Shown here in pieces: positions 1-6,536 of a stretch of 8,303 nt of DNA (positions are counted from its first letter, which is position 1; each line of letters starts with the position of its first letter). The stretch is from UBA3071 sp965369635. Its GTDB lineage: Bacteria > Chloroflexota > Anaerolineae > UBA3071. The stretch covers positions 1 to 8,303 of the forward strand of contig CBDURC010000137.1 in the NCBI GenBank assembly GCA_965369635.1. Reading direction: 5' to 3'. Below the pieces are notes generated by a model that had not been told where the DNA came from, searched no databases, and was given only the letters and a program-made list of their open reading frames with translations. Made by a program: the position numbers and the translations under genes.

Positions 1-578
1 AGCGCCGCTGGTTTGAAACCCCACGGCCCCAATGCCCCAGCATAGACCACCCGCCCATCCAACCCCACGAGGTACAGGCGGGTGGGCCAGGCGGCATAGG
101 CCTTGTTTACAGCGTCGTCCATTTCGTCTACGTAGGTCCGTATGCCATACTGTAGGGCGGTCTCGCACTGCCCGGCGACCACCCGCCGCTCCTCGATGGT
201 CTGGGGATCGTACACATCGGTCGCGGCTTTGGACCCGCGCAGCCTAAAGAACAGCCCCGGTAGTCCTCCGCCGAGCCACCACCCGTCCACCGGGTGTGCT
301 TCGCGGATGTAGATTGTCAGGAACTGCACACGGTCGTGATACTGAGCGTAGAGATCGTGGAGACTCACGGTCCCCTCGACGAAGGGCGGTCAGGTGAAAC
401 TGCCGAAGATCAGCGCCACCGGCTGGCGGCCGCGAAAGTTGGAGAGGCGAACAGGATTCTCGGCGTTCACATCGCGCAGCTCGAAATCGGGGGCAGTGTC
501 CCCGGCTTTGGGCGCGAGGGCATCGAACCGCTTCTGCCACGCCCTGGAGTCCTTCATGCTACTGATTGTCTTGGTCAC
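1..578 (-). CDS. Iodothyronine deiodinase-like selenoprotein, UGA-encoded Sec63, 3' end outside window
   Basis: A thioredoxin-fold, deiodinase-family (T4_deiodinase-like) oxidoreductase read through an in-frame TGA at 390-392. Residues 23-62 resemble an AhpC/TSA-type start (GDTAPDFELRDV, then LSNFRG and VALIFGSFT). Residue 63 is UGA, followed by PPF, matching the deiodinase active site G-S-x-T-U-P-P-F. The same frame stays open for 129 more codons and keeps family landmarks: YIREAHPVDGW (residues 90-100, like IEEAHxSDGW of vertebrate enzymes), WPTRLYLV (164-171) and GPWGFKP (184-190, like GPWNYNP). No signal peptide or membrane anchor is visible, unlike animal deiodinases, so it is probably cytoplasmic. 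The GTG start at 578 overlaps the upstream ABC gene stop (GTGA) and has AGAAAGG 9 nt upstream; the internal ATG at codon 8 has no such site. Family and Sec reading are well supported. The substrate is unknown: bacteria have no known thyroid hormone, so a selenol redox or dehalogenase-like role is only inference. Confidence 0.88.
354..380 (-). promoter_or_regulatory. Candidate bacterial SECIS hairpin downstream of the UGA
   Basis: In the minus-strand mRNA, outer stem GUCG (380-377) pairs with CGAU (357-354). An A/A mismatch follows (376/358), then GGGGAC (375-370) pairs with GUCUCC (364-359), including one G-U wobble. The apical loop is CGUGA (369-365). The loop begins after 20 nt of spacing from the UGA, and its second base is G. 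Both points agree with the described bacterial SECIS layout: a small apical loop roughly 16-37 nt downstream with a G in the first two loop positions. Pairing was worked out by eye, without an energy calculation. Confidence 0.7.
390..392 (-). other. In-frame UGA predicted to encode selenocysteine
   Basis: TGA lies between the codons for G-S-F-T and P-P-F. Coding similarity to deiodinases continues in the same frame on both sides, which neither a true stop nor a frameshift would give. Three neighbouring genes (stops at 575-577, 2634-2636 and 5842-5844) end in TGA, so TGA is a normal stop in this genome and recoding must be local. Decoding would need SelA, SelB, SelC tRNA-Sec and SelD elsewhere in the genome; none is in this window. 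Confidence 0.87.
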
Positions 579-2437
579 GATGTCGCGCCTTTCTGAGAAT
601 GGGCTTCTGGCGTTACCAGTCCCTTGAACTGACTCATGTACAAATTGTGGTAGAAGCCGCCTTGAGCCAGCAACTCGTCGTGTGTGCCCCGCTCAATGAT
701 ACGCCCCTCGTTGATGACCAGGATCTTATCAGCGTCACGGATGGTGCTCAAGCGGTGGGCGATGACGAAACTGGTGCGCCCTTCCATCAGCCGCAGCAGC
801 GCCTCCTGGATACTCTTCTCAGTGCGGGTATCCACGCTGCTGGTTGCCTCGTCGAGAATCAGAATGCCCGGATCGGCCAGAATGGCGCGGGCGATAGCCA
901 GCAACTGACGCTGTCCCTGGCTCAGGTTGCTGCCCCGCTCCGAAAGTTCCGTGTCGTATCCCTGGGGCAAGCGGCGGATGAACTGATCGGCGTTGGCCAG
1001 CATGGCGGCGGCGATGACCTCTTCGTCAGTGGCGTCCAGGCGCCCGTAGCGGATGTTCTCCATCACCGACTCGGAGAAGAGAAAGGTGTCTTGCAGCACG
1101 ATGCCCAGTTGGCGGCGCAGACTCGCCTTCTGCATCTCGCGAATGTCCCATCCGTCGATCTGAATAGCGCCACCGTCAATGTCGTAGAAGCGCGTGAGCA
1201 GGTTGATCATGGTGGTCTTGCCCGCTCCCGTCGGCCCGACCAGGGCGATCGTCTGCCCCGCCTGGGCCGTCATGCTCACATCCTTGAGCACGGGCACACC
1301 GGGCAGGTAACTGAAGTCCACGTGATCGAAGACCACCTCGCCAGCGACGTCATCCAGGGCGATGGCGTGGGGTGCATCGGTCAGTTCCGGCTGCTCGTCA
1401 AGCACCTCGAAGACTCGCTCCGCTCCGGCCAGCGCGGACTGGATCTGGTTGTAGAGATTGCCCAACTGGCGCAATGGTGCGGCGAACTTGCGCGAGTAAT
1501 TGTAGAAGGTAGCGATCGTGCCCACCGTGGCCCAGCCCTGTAAGACCATCCAGCCCCCCAGCCCGGCGAGGATGGCGATGTTGGCGTTGCTAAGAATGCC
1601 CATCAGTGGCGGGATCAGCATGGCGTAGGTTTGCGCCTGGGTGCCGACTTGGCGCACCTTCTCGTTGGCGGCGTCAAAACCCGCTAGCGTGCTGGCCTGC
1701 TGCCCAAAGGCCATGATCACCCGCTGCCCGCTGAACATCTCCTCCAACTTGCCATTCAACTGGCCGATGCGTTTCTGGTACTCGCGGAAGCCCCGTCGGG
1801 TGCGTTTCCCTACGAAGCCTACCAGCCACATCATGAAGGGAAAGACGACCATCGAGCCCAAGGCCAGCCAGAAGTTGATCGCAAACATCATCACCACGAT
1901 GCCAACCAGCGCGAGCAACCCGCCGAACAAGTCCGTCACGCTCTGAGAGAGCACGCGGCTGATGGCGTCCAGGTCGTTGGTCAACCGGCTCATCAACTCG
2001 CCATGCGGATGGCGGTCGAAGAATCTGAGCGAGAGTGTCTGCAAGTGCTCGAAGAGACCGCGGCGCAAGGCGCGCATCGTTTTCTGAGAGACCCTGGCCA
2101 TGATCACGCTCTGGCCAGCCCTTGCCAGCCAGGCGCCGATGTAGGCACCCAGCATCAGCAGGACGATGCGCAGCAGCCCAGCCAAATCGCCGGCAGCGAT
2201 GAACCTGTCAATGGCGACGCCTATCAGATAGGGCACCAGCAGGTCCAAGGGTGTGCTCACAATCACCAGCATGAGAACGCCGACCAGCGCCCATCGGTAG
2301 GGACGCAAGGTGGCGAGCAGTTGATGCAACGTGCCGCGCATATCGCGGGCTTTTTCGATCCTCGCCCCCCGGTGTCTCCCCCCGGGGCCGGGCATGCCGG
2401 TGGCGGGCGCTGAGGATTGTGTCTGTCGTTCAGTCAT
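575..2437 (-). CDS. ABC exporter half-transporter, canonical Walker B/H-loop subunit
   Basis: A 620-residue type I ABC exporter half: an N-terminal six-helix membrane domain (about 45-325) fused to an ATPase domain (about 365-605), inner-membrane located. The ATPase motifs are complete: Walker A GPTGAGKTT (401-409), Q-loop Gln449, Walker B ILILDE with catalytic Glu530, and switch His561. The signature is LSQGQ (505-509) rather than LSGGQ, the variant seen in TM288-type partners, whose signature faces the degenerate site of the other subunit. Residues 1-32 are a polar, Gly/Pro-rich extension before the transporter fold. The ATG at 2437 is chosen because AAGGA lies 10 nt upstream; Met33 has no such site. 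It should pair with the product of 2634-4370 as a heterodimeric exporter. Drug or lipid-like substrates are usual for the family, but the substrate cannot be read from sequence. Its stop overlaps the deiodinase-like start. Confidence 0.93.
   Translation of the reverse strand: MTERQTQSSAPATGMPGPGGRHRGARIEKARDMRGTLHQLLATLRPYRWALVGVLMLVIVSTPLDLLVPYLIGVAIDRFIAAGDLAGLLRIVLLMLGAYIGAWLARAGQSVIMARVSQKTMRALRRGLFEHLQTLSLRFFDRHPHGELMSRLTNDLDAISRVLSQSVTDLFGGLLALVGIVVMMFAINFWLALGSMVVFPFMMWLVGFVGKRTRRGFREYQKRIGQLNGKLEEMFSGQRVIMAFGQQASTLAGFDAANEKVRQVGTQAQTYAMLIPPLMGILSNANIAILAGLGGWMVLQGWATVGTIATFYNYSRKFAAPLRQLGNLYNQIQSALAGAERVFEVLDEQPELTDAPHAIALDDVAGEVVFDHVDFSYLPGVPVLKDVSMTAQAGQTIALVGPTGAGKTTMINLLTRFYDIDGGAIQIDGWDIREMQKASLRRQLGIVLQDTFLFSESVMENIRYGRLDATDEEVIAAAMLANADQFIRRLPQGYDTELSERGSNLSQGQRQLLAIARAILADPGILILDEATSSVDTRTEKSIQEALLRLMEGRTSFVIAHRLSTIRDADKILVINEGRIIERGTHDELLAQGGFYHNLYMSQFKGLVTPEAHSQKGATS
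588..594 (-). promoter_or_regulatory. Ribosome binding site for the deiodinase-like gene
   Basis: AGAAAGG lies 9 nt before the GTG at 578 and inside the 3' end of the preceding ABC gene. It supports the GTG start over the ATG at codon 8 (555-557), which has no purine-rich site at a suitable distance. Confidence 0.55.
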
Positions 2438-2465
2438 TGCACGATTTTCCTTGTGAAGCGTATGA

Positions 2466-2495
2466 AGTAAAACCGCTCTACTGAAAGAAGGTCAA
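2466..2495 (-). promoter_or_regulatory. Possible sigma70-type promoter for the second ABC subunit
   Basis: On the minus strand TTGACC (2495-2490) is followed after 18 nt by TTTACT (2471-2466). The -35 matches consensus at 5 of 6 positions, the -10 at 4 of 6. It lies just after the repeat array and 28 nt before the ATG at 2437, so the canonical subunit and the deiodinase-like gene could be transcribed apart from the first subunit. The weak -10 keeps confidence low. Confidence 0.35.
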
Positions 2496-2501
2496 AACTC
2501 A

Positions 2502-2569
2502 TCAGCGGATTAAGCAGATGAAGCGGATAACAATGAGACAAAATCAGCTTAATCCGCTCAATCTGCTGA
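2502..2569. repeat. Inverted array of degenerate 9-bp repeats (AGCRGATTA type)
   Basis: Left arm: three adjacent 9-mers, AGCGGATTA (2504-2512), AGCAGATGA (2513-2521) and AGCGGATAA (2522-2530). Right arm, read on the minus strand: AGCAGATTG (2567-2559), AGCGGATTA (2558-2550) and AGCTGATTT (2549-2541). The arms form an imperfect palindrome around a 10-nt centre (2531-2540). Many differences are A/G changes in a fixed 9-bp register. It may be a dispersed intergenic repeat or a stem-loop between the two cistrons; which one is not decided by the sequence. Confidence 0.7.
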
Positions 2570-2593
2570 CGATTCCAGGTTTTTCAGAGGAGT

Positions 2594-2631
2594 CGTAAAA
2601 CGTGAAAGGTAGAGTGAGATCACGTTTTACG
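2594..2631 (-). terminator. 12-bp perfect inverted repeat after the first ABC gene, terminator-like
   Basis: CGTAAAACGTGA (2594-2605) and TCACGTTTTACG (2620-2631) are perfectly complementary across a 14-nt loop, beginning 2 nt after the stop of the 2634-4370 gene. The stem is AT-rich and no U-tract follows on the minus strand, so it is not a classical intrinsic terminator. It could be a processing or mRNA-stabilising stem, or a copy of a dispersed repeat. Confidence 0.45.
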
Positions 2632-2633
2632 TT

Positions 2634-4370
2634 TCACGCACCACCGTCCCCCAGTTGCGACTCGTAGATCTCCCGATAGATGGGACTGGAGGCCATCAAT
2701 TCGGCGTGCGTGCCTTCGGCAGCGATCTGTCCCTGATCCAGCACCACGATCTTGTCGGCGCCGAGCACAGTGCTGATGCGCTGGGCGATGACGAAACTGG
2801 TGCGCTCGGCCATCAGTTTTTCCAGTGCAGCCTGGATCTTGGCCTCCGTCTCCACGTCCACGGAACTGGTGCTGTCGTCCAGGATGAGCACCTTCGGCTG
2901 CATCAGCAGGGCGCGGCCGATGGCGATGCGCTGCCTCTGGCCGCCGGACAGGTTCACCCCCCGCTGGCCGACCGCGGTGTCGTAGCCATCGGGAAACGCG
3001 GTGATGAAATCGTGGGCCTGCGCGGCTTTGGCAGCGGCGATGACCTCTTCCTCCGTGGCATCAGGGCGACCGTAGCTGATATTGTCGCGCACGGTGCCGC
3101 TGAACAGCACCGCTTCTTGCAGGGCGATGCCCACCTGAGCGCGCAGCGTTTCCAGCGGCATGTCGCGCACGTCCACGCCATCCAGCGTCACGCGGCCCCT
3201 ATCCACGTCGTAGAAGCGCGGGATCAAGTGAATGAGGCTGGATTTGCCCGAGCCAGTGGCGCCCAGGATGGCCACCGTCTGGCCCGGTTCAGCCACCAGG
3301 TTGACATCCTTGAGCACAGGCTCGTCGCAGCCCTGGTTGTAGCTGAAGCAGACTTCCTCAAAGGCCACGCGTCCAGTCACGTGAGTTAGAGATTGCGCCT
3401 CGGGGCGGCTTTGCACCTCAGCAGTGCTGTCCAGCACTTCCCAGATGCGTTCAGCGGAAGCATCGGCGGCGGAAATCGGCCCGATCATTCCTGCCAGCAT
3501 CATCAGGGGGAAGAGTGAGAAGGCCATGTAGTTGATCGAGGCCATGATCTGGCCCACGGTGAAATCCCCGATGATGGCCGACCGGCCGCCAAACCAGACG
3601 ACGCCCACCACGCCCAGGTTGACCAAGAACAGCATGGTGGGAATCAGTGTGGCGATGAGTTGCATGACCTTGACGTTCTCGGCCGTCAGATCGCTGTTGG
3701 CCCTGTCGAAGCGAGCGTTTTCGTATTCGTCGCGCACGAAGGCCTTGACCACGCGCACGCCCGCAAGATTCTCTTGCAAGACCTGGTTCAAGGTATCCAG
3801 TTTCCTCTGCACCGATAGGAAGAGTGGACGTCCTTTGGCGAGAAAGAACCAGATGATACCCCCGACCAGCGGCAGCAATGCCAGCATCAGCAGTGCCAAC
3901 TGCCTGCTGGTGGCAGTCAACATGACCACGCTGCCGATCATCCACAGCGGCGCGCGGGTCAGCAACCGCAGGGACATCTGCACGATCAACTGTACCTGGT
4001 TGACGTCGCTGGTCGTGCGCACCAGCAGTTGGCCCGTCTGGATGCGATCGAGGTTGCCAAACGAGAAGGTCTGTACCTTGCGGACGAGAGCGCTGCGCAA
4101 GTCGGCGCTTACGCCCATGGCCACCCGCACCGAAAGCACCGTGTTGCCAACGGCAAACAAGGCGCTCAGCACGGCGGCCCCCAGCATCAGCAGGGAGGTG
4201 GTGATGATCATCACCATGTCCTGCTTGGCCACGCCCTCATCAATAGCCTGTTGAGTCAAGCGCGGGATCAGCAGGTCTGCCACCACCACGCCCAGCAACA
4301 GTGCCATCGACAGGATGGCCCGCCGTTTGTACGGCCCAACGAATCTCAGCAATCGTCTAAGGTTACTCAT
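2634..4370 (-). CDS. ABC exporter half-transporter with degenerate ATPase site
   Basis: A 578-residue type I ABC exporter half: membrane domain (about 15-300) and ATPase domain (about 335-570). Walker A GATGSGKSS (370-378), Gln418 and a perfect signature LSGGQ (474-478) are present, but Walker B reads VLILDDS, with Asp499 in place of the catalytic Glu, and the switch His is Gln530 (VIAQR). These two changes mark the degenerate-site subunit of heterodimeric exporters such as TM287/288, BmrCD and LmrCD. In such pairs the intact LSGGQ completes the active ATP site of the partner, here the 575-2437 product, while this subunit's own site binds ATP with little hydrolysis. The ATG at 4370 has AGGAG 9 nt upstream. 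It is the first gene of the downstream block, behind the promoter at 4447-4475. Function as the asymmetric half is well supported; substrate unknown. Confidence 0.93.
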   Translation of the reverse strand: MSNLRRLLRFVGPYKRRAILSMALLLGVVVADLLIPRLTQQAIDEGVAKQDMVMIITTSLLMLGAAVLSALFAVGNTVLSVRVAMGVSADLRSALVRKVQTFSFGNLDRIQTGQLLVRTTSDVNQVQLIVQMSLRLLTRAPLWMIGSVVMLTATSRQLALLMLALLPLVGGIIWFFLAKGRPLFLSVQRKLDTLNQVLQENLAGVRVVKAFVRDEYENARFDRANSDLTAENVKVMQLIATLIPTMLFLVNLGVVGVVWFGGRSAIIGDFTVGQIMASINYMAFSLFPLMMLAGMIGPISAADASAERIWEVLDSTAEVQSRPEAQSLTHVTGRVAFEEVCFSYNQGCDEPVLKDVNLVAEPGQTVAILGATGSGKSSLIHLIPRFYDVDRGRVTLDGVDVRDMPLETLRAQVGIALQEAVLFSGTVRDNISYGRPDATEEEVIAAAKAAQAHDFITAFPDGYDTAVGQRGVNLSGGQRQRIAIGRALLMQPKVLILDDSTSSVDVETEAKIQAALEKLMAERTSFVIAQRISTVLGADKIVVLDQGQIAAEGTHAELMASSPIYREIYESQLGDGGA

Positions 4371-4407
4371 CTGAAGTGACTCCTAACTCCAAGCGCCCAC
4401 CCAACAA

Positions 4408-4427
4408 CCCCGCCGCGAGCGGCGGGG
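4408..4427 (-). repeat. GC-rich palindrome in the leader of the ABC exporter operon
   Basis: CCCCGCCGC (4408-4416) and GCGGCGGGG (4419-4427) are perfect complements around 2 nt. In the minus-strand transcript the stem is followed by UUGUUGGG. It falls between the predicted transcription start (about 4440) and the ATG at 4370, so it could act as an attenuator, a 5' stabilising stem or an operator. The U-run is too short to call it a terminator confidently. Confidence 0.55.
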
Positions 4428-4446
4428 AGGCTTGCTAATCCCAGAC

Positions 4447-4475
4447 AGTATAGCGGCGTATCCGCTCAAAGTCAA
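4447..4475 (-). promoter_or_regulatory. Sigma70-type promoter for the ABC exporter/deiodinase-like operon
   Basis: On the minus strand TTGACT (4475-4470) is followed after exactly 17 nt by TATACT (4452-4447). Each hexamer matches the consensus at 5 of 6 positions. Transcription should start near 4440, giving a leader of about 70 nt before the ATG at 4370. A second overlapping TTGACT lies 5 nt further upstream (4480-4475), partly within the terminator stem, giving a less favourable 22-nt spacing. Confidence 0.7.
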
Positions 4476-4479
4476 GTCA

Positions 4480-4518
4480 ACAGGCCTTGCGAGGTCTTCC
4501 GACCTTCGCCAGGCCTGT
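4480..4518 (-). terminator. Terminator-like hairpin after the MacAB-type operon
   Basis: On the minus strand the arm 4518-4501 (ACAGGCCT, then GGCGAAGGTC) pairs with 4496-4480 (GACCTCGCA, then AGGCCTGT). The eight outer base pairs are perfect; the inner stem has one mismatch and one bulged A, and the loop is 4 nt. It begins 23 nt after the permease stop at 4541 and is followed by TTGACTTGACTTT, moderately T-rich. Its outer end touches the promoter of the next operon. Confidence 0.65.
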
Positions 4519-4540
4519 CTCATGGGTACTGTGGTACTGT

Positions 4541-5761
<1,221 letters not shown>

Positions 5762-5767
5762 GGTTTT

Positions 5768-5772
5768 CTCCT
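5768..5772 (-). promoter_or_regulatory. Ribosome binding site deciding the permease start
   Basis: AGGAG sits 6 nt before the ATG at 5761, with a second GGAG a few bases further upstream. It supports 5761 over the in-frame GTG at 5845. Confidence 0.7.
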
Positions 5773-5792
5773 GGCTCCTCTTCTGTTCGCCG

Positions 5793-5834
5793 AGGTCTCC
5801 TGACCAAGGCGTAAGGGGCTCGGTCGGGAGACCT
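5793..5834 (-). repeat. Inverted repeat between the ATPase and permease genes
   Basis: Arms 5793-5805 (AGGTCTCCTGACC) and 5822-5834 (GGTCGGGAGACCT) are complementary at 12 of 13 positions, with a 16-nt loop. It starts 8 nt after the ATPase stop and ends 20 nt before the permease AGGAG. A stem here could tune the ratio of permease to ATPase, protect the upstream message or partly terminate. No T-run follows it on the minus strand, so a full terminator is unlikely. Confidence 0.65.
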
Positions 5835-5841
5835 TCGCCCA

Positions 5842-6534
5842 TCACAGGAAGTTTGATCTGTTGATGGGTTCATCCTTCTCGATCAACCCATCCCGCAGAT
5901 GGATCGCCCGTTTGCTGTAGGCTGCCGTCTCGGCGTCGTGGGTCACGAAGATGACCGTGATACCCTGCTCGTTGAGTTGTTGGAAGATGCGCAGCACCTC
6001 GTTGCCCGATTTGGTATCCAGGTTGCCTGTCGGCTCGTCGGCCATGATGATGCTGGGCCCAGTTACGAGCGCCCGTGCGATGGCCACCCGCTGCTGCTCC
6101 CCGCCCGACATCTCGTCGGGCCTGTGGTCCACCCGGTCGCCCAGCCCCACGGCTTCTAGCGCCTCCCGCGCCCGCTTGCGGCGCTCTCGGCTACCGACGC
6201 CGGCATACGCCAGCGGCAGTTCCACCTGGCGCAGCGCTGTGGTGCGGGGCAGCAGGTTGAACATCTGGAACACAAAGCCAATCTCCTTGTTGCGGATGCG
6301 GGCCAGTTGCCTATCGGTCAAGAGGCTAACGTCCTGGCCGTGCAAGTGATAGACGCCGCCGGTCGGTGAGTCCAGGCAGCCCAGCACGTTCATCAATGTC
6401 GACTTGCCCGAACCCGACGGGCCCATTATGCTCACGAATTCGCCTTTTTCGAGCTGCAGCGATACCCCGCGCAAGGCATGCACCTCGACTTCACCCATCT
6501 GGTATACTTTGGTAACGTTGTCGATCTCAATCAT
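5842..6534 (-). CDS. MacB/LolD/YknY-family ABC ATPase
   Basis: A 230-residue cytoplasmic ATPase powering the MacB-type permease. All ATPase motifs are intact: Walker A GPSGSGKST (38-46), Q-loop Gln90 within VFQMFNLLP, signature MSGGEQQRVAIARAL (142-156), Walker B IIMADE with Glu167, the family-typical D-loop region PTGNLD (168-173) and switch His199 in VTHD. Length and the MFNLLPRTT segment are usual for this family. The ATG at 6534 is 2 nt after the adaptor stop with GGAG 10 nt upstream, which indicates translational coupling. E. coli MacB fuses this ATPase to the permease; here they are split, as in B. subtilis YknXYZ, and the gene order adaptor-ATPase-permease is the same. LolD is an alternative name for similar ATPases, but no LolC/E partner is present. 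Confidence 0.93.
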   Translation of the reverse strand: MIEIDNVTKVYQMGEVEVHALRGVSLQLEKGEFVSIMGPSGSGKSTLMNVLGCLDSPTGGVYHLHGQDVSLLTDRQLARIRNKEIGFVFQMFNLLPRTTALRQVELPLAYAGVGSRERRKRAREALEAVGLGDRVDHRPDEMSGGEQQRVAIARALVTGPSIIMADEPTGNLDTKSGNEVLRIFQQLNEQGITVIFVTHDAETAAYSKRAIHLRDGLIEKDEPINRSNFL

Positions 6535-6536
6535 CG

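Larger units (their letters stand above)
2438..2633. other. Intergenic region between the two ABC half-transporter genes
   Basis: A 196-nt gap, unusually long for two subunits of one exporter. It is AT-richer than the flanking genes and holds, in transcription order, a 12-bp inverted repeat (2594-2631), an inverted array of 9-bp repeats (2504-2567) and a possible promoter (2466-2495). No open reading frame with a ribosome binding site was seen. Confidence 0.7.
4371..4540. other. Intergenic region between the MacAB-type operon and the ABC exporter operon
   Basis: The 170 nt contain, in transcription order, the operon terminator hairpin (4518-4480), a promoter (4475-4447), an approximately 70-nt leader with a GC-rich palindrome (4427-4408) and the ribosome binding site AGGAG (4380-4384) of the first ABC gene. 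No additional coding sequence was seen. Confidence 0.75.

Noticed and set aside
373..386. Alternative hairpin CCCUU / GAGGG immediately after the UGA
   Set aside because: It has 5 bp including a G-U pair, and its loop would start only 8 nt after the UGA, too close for a bacterial SECIS. It also competes with the longer stem at 354-380. Folding energies were not computed.
390..578. A complete 62-residue small protein or a pseudogene ending at the TGA
   Set aside because: Family similarity continues in the same frame for 129 codons with no other stop, the TGA is at the exact Sec site, and a SECIS-like hairpin follows. Decay would be expected to leave further stops or shifts.
566..1543. Long plus-strand open frame opposite the second ABC ATPase domain (325 codons)
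   Set aside because: It mirrors the conserved coding strand of a GC-rich ABC gene, has no recognisable domains, and the minus strand carries every ABC motif.
2504..2567. CRISPR-like repeat array
   Set aside because: The units are 9 bp, contiguous, degenerate and inverted half way, with no spacers and no cas genes.
2655..3389. Plus-strand open frame opposite the first ABC ATPase domain (244 codons)
   Set aside because: Antisense shadow with the same His/Val/Gln-rich character as the 566-1543 shadow; the similarity between the two only reflects that both lie opposite homologous ATPase domains.
5762..5845. 28-codon N-terminal extension of the MacB-like permease from the GTG at 5845
   Set aside because: It would include the inverted repeat 5793-5834 and lacks family similarity; AGGAG before the ATG at 5761 marks the better start.
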